Of a DNA stretch of 64,000 bases, positions 16,346 to 25,023 are shown in pieces. The translations under genes and the position numbers were made by a program. The stretch comes from Sva-07 sp963728195 (GTDB lineage Bacteria > Actinomycetota > Acidimicrobiia > Acidimicrobiales > Ilumatobacteraceae). How positions within the stretch are numbered: the first letter of the stretch is position 1; the number at the start of each line of letters is the position of its first letter. Below the pieces are notes generated by a model. That model was not told the origin of the DNA. It was given only the letters and a program-made list of their open reading frames with translations, and searched no databases. The stretch spans positions 1-64,000 of the forward strand of contig CAVSIX010000003.1 in assembly GCA_963728195.1 (NCBI GenBank). Reading direction: 5' to 3'.

Positions 16346-17655
16346 CGCGGCGCCCCGTGCGACGCCGGCGACGCGCCGTAGGCATCGATCCGTTGGCGCT
16401 GGTTCTCCAGCAGGCCGACCGGCGACGTGAGCACCAGGCACGTCAGGGAGCTGATCAGCGTGGTCGGCAGCATGGTGAATCCTGCCATCTCGGTGACCAC
16501 GAGCGTCGAGCCGATCGGCGTCTTGGTGACGCCGACGTTGGCGGCGACCATCGTGCCGGCGACGAACACCCATTGGTGCTCGATCGACAGCAGTTGGGCC
16601 ACCGTCCAGCCGATCGCGAAACCGGAGAAGAACAGCGGGATGATGAAACCTCCACGCCACCCGGTCACGAGCGCAACCGCCGCACCGAGCAGCTTGCCGA
16701 TCGCGGCGAGTACGAGCACGCTCAGGATCGGCTTCGCCTCGACGAGGGCGTCGATCTGGAACTCGCCATTGGTCAACGCATATGGCGTCAGGATGCCGAG
16801 GAGTCCGAGCGCGAGGCCTCCGAGCGCCGGCCGCACGGCGGCGGGGATGACGGCGGCGAGCCGGTGCAGCACCCCGACGAGCACGGTGAATGCGAGTCCG
16901 ATCGCCGCACCCAGCACACCGGCCAGCAGCGCCCACGCCAGATCGACGCCGTCGATGCGTTCGACCAGCGGGAGTTCCCAGATCGGTCCCAGGCCGAGAC
17001 CGCCGACGGCAGTCGACACCGCAAAGCCACAGAGTGCGCCGATCATCGCGGGGATCAACGCCTCGTAGTACTCGAGGCCGCGGCGATGCGGTATCTCCAG
17101 AGCGAAGATCGCGGCGCCGAGCGGTGCCCCGAACAGCACGCTGAATCCGGCGGCCATCCCGGTGATCGCCAGCGTCCGGACGTCACGAGCACCGAGGTCG
17201 GCTCGATGTGCCAGCCGCGTCGCCAGCGTGCCGGTCGTCGTGACGAGCGGTGCCTCCGGGCCGAGTGTGCCGCCCGCACCGACCGACAACAGCGAGACCG
17301 GCAGGAGCGACCGCAGGCGTCCCCGTGGCGCCTCACGTTCAGCGCTGTCGTCGTCGGTCATGCCCGGCACGTGGATGTTGCCGACGAGGAGTTCGACGTC
17401 GGCGGGCGGCCCGAGTGCGGTCACGAGCGCCGTGATCACCGCACCGACGCTCACGAGGATGCAGAGGTGCGCCGCTGCGCTCCATCGGTCGGGACCCAAC
17501 ACGTCGGCGGTCAGACGCAACACCTCCAGGTAGGCGGCACCGACCGCACCGCCTCCGACGCCGACCGCCACCGTTGCTGCGACCATGCGTGGCCGCGCGC
17601 CGAACCATCCGACCAACCGTTGTCGTGCTCGCTGCCGATCGATGTCCACCACCAC
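16342..17655 (-). CDS. ClC-family chloride channel/transporter
   Basis: A 437-aa polytopic membrane protein. The ClC selectivity segment appears as S-V-G-A-G-G-T-L-G-P-E-A-P (about 124-136), where most members have GxGxP and GREGP. Further ClC features are FGAPLGAAIFALEIPHRRGL and WRGGFIIPLFFSGFAIG. About ten membrane helices are seen. It moves chloride or another anion; whether it is a channel or H+ exchanger cannot be told. The GTG start at 17655 is used. The downstream MarR gene overlaps its stop. Confidence 0.85.
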   Translation of the reverse strand: MVVDIDRQRARQRLVGWFGARPRMVAATVAVGVGGGAVGAAYLEVLRLTADVLGPDRWSAAAHLCILVSVGAVITALVTALGPPADVELLVGNIHVPGMTDDDSAEREAPRGRLRSLLPVSLLSVGAGGTLGPEAPLVTTTGTLATRLAHRADLGARDVRTLAITGMAAGFSVLFGAPLGAAIFALEIPHRRGLEYYEALIPAMIGALCGFAVSTAVGGLGLGPIWELPLVERIDGVDLAWALLAGVLGAAIGLAFTVLVGVLHRLAAVIPAAVRPALGGLALGLLGILTPYALTNGEFQIDALVEAKPILSVLVLAAIGKLLGAAVALVTGWRGGFIIPLFFSGFAIGWTVAQLLSIEHQWVFVAGTMVAANVGVTKTPIGSTLVVTEMAGFTMLPTTLISSLTCLVLTSPVGLLENQRQRIDAYGASPASHGAPR

Positions 17656-17711
17656 GGTGAATGGATCGTATCACGATCTATTTCGAATGGGGCTCCGGCG
17701 GGCGACGAGGA

Positions 17712-18803
17712 TCAGTCGAAGGTGATCACGCTGCGGGCGACGTTGCCCGTCTTCATGTCGGCGAAGCCGTCGTTGATCTCGTCGAGCGAGATGGTCTTCG
17801 ACACCATCTCGTCGAGGTGCAACCTCCCGTCGAGGTACATCTCGACGAAGCGCGGCATGTCGGTGCGGAACTGGTTCGAGCCCATGTTCGACCCGGTCAA
17901 CGTCTTTTCGTAGAGCAAGTCGGGCCCGTGGATCTCGATCTTCGTGCCGACCGGGATCATGCCGATCACGGTGGCTTGCCCGCCGTTGCGGAGCATCTCG
18001 TACGCCTGCTCGGCGGTCTGCTTCAAGCCGACCGCCTCGAACGAGTGGTGCACGCCACCACCGGTGAGCTCCTTCACCGCTGCGACGGGGTCGTCGGTGG
18101 CCCCATTCACCACGTGGGTCGCACCCAACTGCTGGGCGAGTTCGAGCTTCGACTCGGCCATGTCGACCGCGATGATCCTGTTCGCACCGGCGATCCGGGC
18201 GCCCTGTACCGCCGACAGTCCGATGCCGCCGCACCCGATCACGGCCACGGTCTCGCCGGGCGACACCCGCGCCGTGCGGAACACCGCACCGAGCCCGGTG
18301 GTGACGCCACACCCGATCAGCGCTGCCTTGTCGAGCGGCATGTCGCGGTCGATCTTCACCAACGCCTGTTCGTGGACGAGCATCTGCTCGGCGAACGACG
18401 ACAGGTGGAGGTACTGGTTGACGGTCTCGCCGCCGGCGCGGCTCAGCCGAGGAGGCTCGCCCGGCTGCCGCACCAACTCGGTCCCTTTGTTCTCGCAGAG
18501 CGAGAGGTGCCCGTCGGTGCACTGCGAGCAGTGTCCGCAGAACGCCGACAGGCACGTGATCACGTGATCGCCCGGCTGCACGTAGTGCACCATCGAGCCA
18601 ACCGCCTCGACGACGCCGGCAGATTCGTGTCCGAGCACCGCCGGACACGGGAACGGGTACTTGCCCTCCATGAAATGGAGATCGCTGTGGCAGAGCCCTG
18701 CGGCCGAGGTACGGATCAGCACCTCCCTCGGTCCCGGTTCGCCGATGTCGATGTCCTCGATGTCGAGTCGACCCGGTATCGAGTTGAGCACTGCTGCTTT
18801 CAT
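17712..18803 (-). CDS. zinc-dependent alcohol dehydrogenase (MDR family)
   Basis: A 363-aa medium-chain dehydrogenase. Catalytic zinc ligands are Cys38 and His59-Glu60 (GHE). The structural zinc loop has Cys89, Cys92, Cys95 and Cys103. The nucleotide-binding Rossmann motif is VAVIGCGGIGLSA, and AVD after it suggests NAD(H). It oxidises primary alcohols or reduces aldehydes, and resembles class III-like actinobacterial enzymes; the exact substrate is open. ATG 18803 is preferred to an upstream extension because MKAAVLNSIPG is the family N-terminus. It is divergent from nhaA. Confidence 0.9.
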   Translation of the reverse strand: MKAAVLNSIPGRLDIEDIDIGEPGPREVLIRTSAAGLCHSDLHFMEGKYPFPCPAVLGHESAGVVEAVGSMVHYVQPGDHVITCLSAFCGHCSQCTDGHLSLCENKGTELVRQPGEPPRLSRAGGETVNQYLHLSSFAEQMLVHEQALVKIDRDMPLDKAALIGCGVTTGLGAVFRTARVSPGETVAVIGCGGIGLSAVQGARIAGANRIIAVDMAESKLELAQQLGATHVVNGATDDPVAAVKELTGGGVHHSFEAVGLKQTAEQAYEMLRNGGQATVIGMIPVGTKIEIHGPDLLYEKTLTGSNMGSNQFRTDMPRFVEMYLDGRLHLDEMVSKTISLDEINDGFADMKTGNVARSVITFD

Positions 18804-18937
18804 CGCCGACCCCCACGTGTCCTCAGGTGATCCGGCGACCGTAGCCCGTGGTCGTCGGTGCGCCAGCCACCGGAAGACATCCGAACCGAGGTTCGGCGAT
18901 GCAGCCCCGCCGGCGTCCACCGGGCAGAATCTCGCCC

Positions 18938-20353
18938 GTGTCCGATGACGTGAGAGCCGATGTCGACAGTGCCGACGGCACACCCACCCGCGAACCGGTG
19001 CCGCGACCGTGGAGTGCATCGGACCGACGTGTGCCGCGTGCTGTCGTGCGCCCGCTTCGACGATTCGCCGACACGGAGGCCGCCGGCGGCGTCGCCATGC
19101 TCGTCATGGCCGTCGTCGCCCTCGTGTGGGCGAACTCGATGTTCGGTGACTCGTACGTCGAGCTGTGGGAGACCCTCGTCTCGTTCCACCTGGGCGACCT
19201 GATCCACATCGACCTGAGCCTGCGCGACTGGGTCAACGACCTCGCGATGGCGTTCTTCTTCTTCGTCGTCGCGCTCGAGATCAAGCGCGAGATGGTCCGC
19301 GGCGAACTTCGCGACCCGAGGGCCGCCGCCCTCCCTGCACTGGCCGCCCTCGGCGGGATGATCGTGCCGGCACTGATCTACACCGTGTTCAACGTCGGCG
19401 GGGCGGGTGCCGACGGATGGGGCATCCCGATGGCGACCGACATCGCATTCGCCGTCGGCGTGCTGTCGCTGCTCGGACGGCGGGTGCCGTCGTCGCTCGT
19501 CGTGTTCCTGCTGACGCTGGCGATCGTCGACGACCTCGGCGCCATCGTCGTGATCGCCGTGTTCTACACGTCCAACCTGTCGTTCGGCTGGCTCGCGATC
19601 GGCATCGGTTGCATCCTCGGCGCCGTCGTGCTCAACCGGGCCGACGTGCGTTCGCTCGTGCCGTACGGCCTCCTGGCCGCCTTCTGCTGGTTGGCGCTGC
19701 ACGAGTCGGGTGTGCACGCCACGCTGGCGGGCGTTGCGTTCGGTCTCATCACGCCGAGCCATGCGTTCTTCCGTCCACCGCTGTTCGGGCCGCATGCACG
19801 TGAGTTGGTCGGTCGGGTCGAAAATGCCCAAGCCGCCGAAGGAGGAGGAACCGACGACGAGGAGGCACTCGAAGCGGACGCCCTGAACGAACTGATCACG
19901 TTGTCGGCGGAGAGCCAACCGCCGTTGGATCGCCTGGAACACCGGTTGCTGCCGTGGACGACGTTCGTCGTCGTGCCGATCTTCGCATTGGCCAACGCCG
20001 GCGTCCGCGTTGGCTGGGACGACTTGACGAGTTCCTTCTCGAGGCCGGTCACGCTCGGCGTGATGCTCGGCCTCGTCGTCGGCAAGCCCGTCGGCATCAT
20101 GCTCTTCTCGGTGCTCGCAGTGCGTCTCGGTCTCGGTCGCCAACCTGCAGGCGCGACGTGGCCACAGATCTTCGGTGTCGCGATGCTCGGTGGCATCGGC
20201 TTCACGGTTGCACTGTTCGTGACCGAGCTCGCCTTCGAGCCGGGCGCCCTCGCCGACGAGGCCAAGATCGGCATCCTCGCCGCATCGGCGATCGCCGGAG
20301 CCGCCGGCTACCTGTACCTGCGCACCGTGGGCGCTGACACGCAAACCGGGTGA
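18938..20353 (+). CDS. nhaA: Na+/H+ antiporter NhaA
   Basis: An NhaA-type antiporter (471 aa from GTG 18938). Diagnostic motifs are MAFFFFVVALEIKREMVRGE, PMATDIAFAVGVLSLLG and LAIVDDLGAIVVIAVF; the last contains the paired Asp residues that bind Na+. The tail reads GGIGFTVALFV. It exports Na+ in exchange for protons for pH and salt homeostasis. An acidic cytosolic insert (about residues 300-325, GGGTDDEEALEAD) interrupts the middle. No Shine-Dalgarno precedes the GTG; ATG 18899 is an alternative. A marine or salty habitat would fit but is not shown. Confidence 0.92.
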   Translation: MSDDVRADVDSADGTPTREPVPRPWSASDRRVPRAVVRPLRRFADTEAAGGVAMLVMAVVALVWANSMFGDSYVELWETLVSFHLGDLIHIDLSLRDWVNDLAMAFFFFVVALEIKREMVRGELRDPRAAALPALAALGGMIVPALIYTVFNVGGAGADGWGIPMATDIAFAVGVLSLLGRRVPSSLVVFLLTLAIVDDLGAIVVIAVFYTSNLSFGWLAIGIGCILGAVVLNRADVRSLVPYGLLAAFCWLALHESGVHATLAGVAFGLITPSHAFFRPPLFGPHARELVGRVENAQAAEGGGTDDEEALEADALNELITLSAESQPPLDRLEHRLLPWTTFVVVPIFALANAGVRVGWDDLTSSFSRPVTLGVMLGLVVGKPVGIMLFSVLAVRLGLGRQPAGATWPQIFGVAMLGGIGFTVALFVTELAFEPGALADEAKIGILAASAIAGAAGYLYLRTVGADTQTG

Positions 20354-20437
20354 ACGCCTCACCGCCGCAGGCACGTGAGCGGGGCGCGTGGTCGAGGGTG
20401 GTTGCGCAAGCGCTGCCCGGGCGACGAACATGACGGC

Positions 20438-20902
20438 ATGTCCGGCATGAATCGCGCCTTCGTCCGCTTCCAGAAGCACCCGTCGTCGGTGCGGTACGCA
20501 ACGGCCGCGATCATCAGCACGATGGTGCTGCTCGTCCTGGTGGGGTCGCTCCTGATGCGGCTGCTCGCACACGACGAGTACCCCACCTTCGGCGGTGCAG
20601 TCTGGTTCACGCTCCAAACCGTCACCACGGTCGGCTACGGCGACAACACACCCACCGGCGGCGTCGGCAGGGTGATCGCATCGATCGTCATGCTGGTGTC
20701 GATCGGCCTGATCACGGTGATCACCGCAGGAATCACCTCGATGTTGGTGCGTTCGGTGAGTCACGAGGATTCGCAGGCCGACCAGCAGCTCACCGCCGAC
20801 TCGCTCGCTCGGATCGAGGCGCTGCTCGATGCGGCGCACGAACGGCTCGATCGGATCGAGCGGGCCGCCGCCGAGTCGGTCCGTGGCGGCACCGGCGACT
20901 GA
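20438..20902 (+). CDS. two-TM potassium channel
   Basis: A 154-aa ion channel of the Ion_trans_2 type. TM1 is at about 21-42. The pore loop carries the selectivity filter TVTTVGYGD (about 66-74), and TM2 is at about 83-108. The C-terminal tail (SLARIEALLDAAHERLDRIE) is probably a coiled coil for tetramer assembly. No RCK/TrkA domain follows. ATG 20438 was chosen because it starts just before the basic N-terminal segment. It lies downstream of nhaA on the same strand; both handle monovalent cations. Confidence 0.88.
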   Translation: MSGMNRAFVRFQKHPSSVRYATAAIISTMVLLVLVGSLLMRLLAHDEYPTFGGAVWFTLQTVTTVGYGDNTPTGGVGRVIASIVMLVSIGLITVITAGITSMLVRSVSHEDSQADQQLTADSLARIEALLDAAHERLDRIERAAAESVRGGTGD

Positions 20903-20947
20903 TCACGCCGCAGCGCTGACCGCTGTCCCAGTGGCCGTGCGATCCGG

Positions 20948-21880
20948 TCAGCTTGCGATCGCCGGGTCCGCCAGGCGTTCGGCGTCGATCTCGGATGCCT
21001 CGGGAACCGGATCGCCGTCGAGCCAGGCGAGCATCATGGCGTTCACGACCTCAGGAGCCTCCTGTTGCACCCAGTGCGAAACGCCCGGCAGGAACCGCAT
21101 CGTGAGGTCGTCCACGTACGCATCGGTGCCGTCGGTCGTCTCCTTCGACAGCGCCACGTCGTCGAGCCCCCAGATCATCAGGGTGGGCGTCTCGACCGGA
21201 GCAAACTCCTCGGACGCCGACGACCTGATCCCTCGGAACGCGGCTCGGTAGTAGTTGAGCATCGAACGCATGGCGCCCGGGCGCAACGCCGCCTCGCGGT
21301 AGACCTCGGTGACCTCGTCGGGGAATCGTGAACGGTCGACCGCCGACCGCGTGAATGCATCGCCGATGGCCTTGGCCCGTCGAGCGCGCAGCATCGTCTC
21401 GGGCAGCCACGGGATCTGGAAGAAGAACATGTACCACGACCGGCGAAGCTGACGCATGGTGCGCATCTCGCGTTGCAGGCACGCCGGGTGGGGCACGTTC
21501 ATGATGACGAGACGCTCGATCGGACGGGTCTTGCAGATCGCGAACATCCAAGCTTGCGCCGCTCCCCAGTCGTGACCGACGAGCGTGACGTGGTCGCAGT
21601 CCGCCGCATCGATCAGCCCACCGATGTCGGCGAGCAGCCGATCCATCGAGTACTCGGACACCGCGTGCGGCTTCGACGACGCTGCGTAGCCGCGAAGGTT
21701 GGGCGCCCAGACCTCGTAGCCCGCAGCGACGAGCGTCGGGATCTGGTAACGCCAGGAGAACGCCGATTCGGGGAAGCCGTGCAGCAGCAGCGCCAGTCCC
21801 CGCTCCCCTCCTTCACCGTTGACCGACACCTGCAACTCGACGTCGCCGACGGCAACCATCCGATACGTCAGTGGGTCCAT
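20948..21880 (-). CDS. alpha/beta hydrolase, epoxide hydrolase-like
   Basis: A 310-aa hydrolase. HGFPES (34-39) holds the oxyanion motif, and VGHDWGAAQA places the nucleophile Asp104. A cap domain with PHPACLQREM and a late WGLDD and GVSHWVQQEAPE supply the acid and catalytic His. Asp as nucleophile points to an epoxide hydrolase or haloacid/fluoroacetate dehalogenase rather than an esterase. ATG 21880 is used. It converges on the K+ channel gene. Confidence 0.88.
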   Translation of the reverse strand: MDPLTYRMVAVGDVELQVSVNGEGGERGLALLLHGFPESAFSWRYQIPTLVAAGYEVWAPNLRGYAASSKPHAVSEYSMDRLLADIGGLIDAADCDHVTLVGHDWGAAQAWMFAICKTRPIERLVIMNVPHPACLQREMRTMRQLRRSWYMFFFQIPWLPETMLRARRAKAIGDAFTRSAVDRSRFPDEVTEVYREAALRPGAMRSMLNYYRAAFRGIRSSASEEFAPVETPTLMIWGLDDVALSKETTDGTDAYVDDLTMRFLPGVSHWVQQEAPEVVNAMMLAWLDGDPVPEASEIDAERLADPAIAS

Positions 21881-21979
21881 GCTCCATCTTGACACTGTCG
21901 GGACGGGCCGGAATACGGCACGCCGACCCCTGGTTGCACGACGAGACAGATACCCCCACCAGTATTGGAGTACGGCACC

Positions 21980-22354
21980 ATGGCCACCATCGAACTCACC
22001 CTCGACAACTTCGAACAGACGATCAACGACAACGACACGGTGTTCGTCGACTTCTGGGCGGAGTGGTGCGGCCCCTGCCGCCAGTTCGGGCCGGTCTTCG
22101 AAGCCGCCGCACAACAGCACACCGACATCGTGTTCGGCAAGGTCGACGCCGATGCCCAACAGGAACTCGCCGGCCACTTCAACGTCCGCTCGATCCCCAC
22201 GTTGATGGCCATCCGGGACAACGTCGTGCTGTTCTCGCAGCCCGGCGCCCTGCCGGCGCATGCGCTCGACGACCTGATCGGCCAGATCCGGGAGATCGAC
22301 ATGGACGACGTCCGGCGCCAGATCGCCGAACAGCAGTCAGAACTGGCCGACTGA
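21980..22354 (+). CDS. trxA: thioredoxin
   Basis: A 124-aa thioredoxin fold with the active site W-C-G-P-C (Cys30, Cys33), preceded by VFVDFWAE. The cis-Pro loop is R-S-I-P-T. It reduces protein disulfides in the cytosol. A C-terminal extension of about 15 residues (MDDVRRQIAEQQSELAD) exceeds classical thioredoxin length. TGGAG lies upstream of ATG 21980. It is followed by a DsbA-like gene on the same strand. Confidence 0.92.
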   Translation: MATIELTLDNFEQTINDNDTVFVDFWAEWCGPCRQFGPVFEAAAQQHTDIVFGKVDADAQQELAGHFNVRSIPTLMAIRDNVVLFSQPGALPAHALDDLIGQIREIDMDDVRRQIAEQQSELAD

Positions 22355-22415
22355 CGGCGTGTCACCGGGCCGCCCGACGCGTTTCACTGCGCACCGGCGC
22401 GGCAACCTTCCACCC

Positions 22416-23123
22416 ATGAGCGACGAGGCCGACGCAACCATCCCCGAGACCGACTTCGCCATCGTCGTGTACAGCGACGTCGGTTGTCCGTGGGCGAACA
22501 TCGCCGTCCATCGGCTGACACGCACGCTCCTCGAGCAGGGTCTCGACCGCGAGATACGCATCGACCACCGGGCGTTCTCGCTCGAGCTGATCAACGATGG
22601 ACCGATCCCGTCCGATGTGCTCAACGCGGAGATCCCGACGCTGCGCGAACTCGAACCGTCAGCCCCCTGGCCGACGGGCCCGGGGCCCTGGCGGTTCACC
22701 GAGTCGACGCTGGTCGCCCTCGACGCCGTCCAAGCGGCCAAGGAGCAAGGCACCGAGGCCAGCGTGCGACTCGACAAGGCGCTGCGACGTGCGATGTTCG
22801 AGGATCTCGCCCAGCTCGAGACACCCCAGCAGGTGGTCGACATCGCCCGCGACGTCGACGGACTCGACGTCGACGCACTCGAAGCGGCACTACGCGCCGG
22901 TCGAGGACGGTCCGAGGTCCGCCAGCAGGAAAGCGAATCAGAGACCGATCGCGTGGCCGGGAGCCCGACGCTCGTGCTGCCGGACGGGTCGGCGCATCAC
23001 AACCCTGGCATCACGATGCACTGGGAGGACGAGCCGGGCGAACGGCTCGTGATCGATTCCGACGATCCCGGCGTGTACGCGACGCTCGTCGAGCGCGCCT
23101 TGGCCGCCCAACCCGCCGATTGA
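22416..23123 (+). CDS. DsbA/FrnE-like oxidoreductase with a single active-site Cys
   Basis: A 235-aa thioredoxin-like protein with a DsbA helical insertion. YSDVGCPWANIAVHRL places Cys24 in a C-P-W-A motif. The second Cys of the CxxC is absent, as in HCCA-isomerase and glutathione-transferase kappa-like members. A cis-Pro loop reads GSPTLVLPDG. It may act as a thiol transferase or isomerase rather than a disulfide oxidase. It follows thioredoxin by 61 bases. No signal peptide is seen. Confidence 0.8.
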   Translation: MSDEADATIPETDFAIVVYSDVGCPWANIAVHRLTRTLLEQGLDREIRIDHRAFSLELINDGPIPSDVLNAEIPTLRELEPSAPWPTGPGPWRFTESTLVALDAVQAAKEQGTEASVRLDKALRRAMFEDLAQLETPQQVVDIARDVDGLDVDALEAALRAGRGRSEVRQQESESETDRVAGSPTLVLPDGSAHHNPGITMHWEDEPGERLVIDSDDPGVYATLVERALAAQPAD

Positions 23124-23142
23124 CACCCGCTACGTTGCTCGC

Positions 23143-23595
23143 ATGAGCGAGCGCGAACCGATCGAGATCTGCATCGAGAGCTGGCACCGTCACCTGCGCG
23201 GAGAACTCCCCGGCGGCCTCGACACCATCCTCGACGAGGACTGCACGTTCCTCTCCCCCATCGTCTTCACCCCCCAGCACGGCCGGGAGATCACCAAGCT
23301 GTATCTCACCGCCGCCGGCGGCACACTCGGGGGAACCGACGGCGACGTCACCGAGGCGATCTCGTCACCGGCGTCGGAGGGCGGGTTCCGCTACGTCAAG
23401 GAGATCCTCCAGGGCCATCATGCGATGCTGGAGTTCGAGACCACGGTCGAGGGCAAGTACGCCAACGGTGTCGACATCATCACGTGCGACGACGACGGCA
23501 GGATCACCGAGTTCAAGGTGATGATGCGCCCACTCCAGGCGATCACCGCCGTACACGCACAGATGAAGACGATGCTCGAACGCCTCGGCGGCTGA
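23143..23595 (+). CDS. NTF2/SnoaL-like protein
   Basis: A 150-aa single-domain protein resembling the NTF2-like fold. There is an N-terminal helix (IEICIESWHRHLRGE), a conserved D-E-D-C-T-F-L-S-P strand, then beta strands HAMLEFETTVEGKYANGVDI and DGRITEFKVMMRPLQAI. SnoaL-like domains serve as small-molecule isomerases, hydrolases or binding modules. It starts 19 bases after the DsbA-like gene. Function unknown. Confidence 0.75.
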   Translation: MSEREPIEICIESWHRHLRGELPGGLDTILDEDCTFLSPIVFTPQHGREITKLYLTAAGGTLGGTDGDVTEAISSPASEGGFRYVKEILQGHHAMLEFETTVEGKYANGVDIITCDDDGRITEFKVMMRPLQAITAVHAQMKTMLERLGG

Positions 23596-23619
23596 CCCGA
23601 GGCCGCGAATGGCGGACCG

Positions 23620-24885
23620 TCAGCGGACCGAAGGTGCCGTGGGCGTGAAGCGGACCGGGAGCCGCTTGATGCCACCGACCAGCGGCAGGCCGGCGGTGTC
23701 GAGCGGCACCGCCGGGCCGACCACGTCGAGGTCGGGCAGGCGACGGAACAGCTCACGGAAAACGACAGCCACTTCCCGGCGCGCGAGGTTGGCGCCGAGG
23801 CAGAAATGCGGGCCGGGACCACCGAATCCGACGTGCGGATTCGGCGACCGACGGACGTCGAACCGTTCCGGCTCGTCGAAGACCCGGGGGTCACGGTTCG
23901 CCGCTCCGTAGAACATCACGAACTTGTCTCCTTCGTGGAACTCCTCTCCGGCCAGGGTGACGTCGCCGGTCGCAGTCCGGCGCATGAACGTGACCGGTGA
24001 CGCCACACGGATGATCTCTTCGACCGCAGTCTGGGTCACGCCCTCGACGTCGGCCTGCCAGATCGCACGCTGCTCGGGGTTCTTCGCCAACAGGTTGACA
24101 CCGTGGCTGATCGCAGTGCGCGTCGTGTCGTTGCCGGCGACCGCCAACAGCACGAACAGCGACGTGATCTCAGCGGGCGTCAACAGGTCCTCGGGAAGCT
24201 GGTTGTGGATCAGCTTCGACGTGAGGTCGTCGGTCGGATTGGCCCGGCGCTCCTCGATCAGCTCACCCATCAGCGCTGCGAGCGACATCCCGGCATTGAG
24301 GAACGCCTCGATGCCGCCGCCCTCGCCGACGAATTCCGGGTCGCCGCCGCTCAGGATCACGTTGGTGGCATCGAGCACGGTCTTGAACTCGCTACGCGGG
24401 ATACCCATCATGTCGCAGATGATCAGCAGCGGGAACGGCTGCGCCAGCACCTCGACCAGGTCGACTTCGCCCTGCTCACAGAATCCGTCGATCACCTCGG
24501 TGCAGATCGACTCGACCGATTCGAGCACGCCCTGCAGCTCGACCGGGGTGAAGCTGAAGGCGACGATGCGGCGCTGGTGGGCGTGGCGGGGATTGTCCAT
24601 GTTGATGAAACCGCCGAAGAACTCGAGCATCTCCATCGGCATGTCGAACACCGATGTGGCCCCCTTGCCCGAACAGAACTTGTCGGGGTGCTTGCTGACG
24701 TGGACCACCTCGTCGAAGCGCGGCAGCGCATAGATCGTCTCGGCGACGTCACCGGCCATCGGGTTGAGCACCTCGATCGGCAACACGGCGCCGAGCTCGC
24801 GGATGTCGGCGAACTCGGTCATGCGGGCTTCGAGCGTCTGTGTCCAGAAGCTCGGCTCGATGAGTCGGGATGCGCGTGCAGTCAT
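23620..24885 (-). CDS. cytochrome P450
   Basis: A 421-aa soluble P450. The I-helix oxygen motif A-G-N-D-T-T-R is at 250-256 and the K-helix E-x-x-R at 290-293. The heme-binding loop FGGPGPHFCLG has proximal Cys362. The sequence (NMDNPRHAHQRRIV, IRVASPVTFMRRTA) resembles actinobacterial CYP families acting on sterols, terpenes or fatty chains; the substrate is not assigned. ATG 24885 has AGGAG upstream. No ferredoxin or reductase gene is adjacent. Bases 24886-25023 upstream carry nothing recognised. Confidence 0.93.
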   Translation of the reverse strand: MTARASRLIEPSFWTQTLEARMTEFADIRELGAVLPIEVLNPMAGDVAETIYALPRFDEVVHVSKHPDKFCSGKGATSVFDMPMEMLEFFGGFINMDNPRHAHQRRIVAFSFTPVELQGVLESVESICTEVIDGFCEQGEVDLVEVLAQPFPLLIICDMMGIPRSEFKTVLDATNVILSGGDPEFVGEGGGIEAFLNAGMSLAALMGELIEERRANPTDDLTSKLIHNQLPEDLLTPAEITSLFVLLAVAGNDTTRTAISHGVNLLAKNPEQRAIWQADVEGVTQTAVEEIIRVASPVTFMRRTATGDVTLAGEEFHEGDKFVMFYGAANRDPRVFDEPERFDVRRSPNPHVGFGGPGPHFCLGANLARREVAVVFRELFRRLPDLDVVGPAVPLDTAGLPLVGGIKRLPVRFTPTAPSVR

Positions 24886-25023
24886 GGCTCTCCTGGGGCG
24901 TGGGGGCGGCGGGGGTGCCGCTGGGCGTACGCTAGCGATCGAGTCACGAGCGCAACCATTCACGCGCCGGCCCGCAGCTGCCCCGCCACGTCGCGTGCAG
25001 CGCCTGACGGGGTCAGCGCCAGG

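Noticed and set aside
18804..19019. Upstream extension of the alcohol dehydrogenase
   Set aside because: Residues before MKAAVLNSIPG are low-complexity and overlap the nhaA start region.
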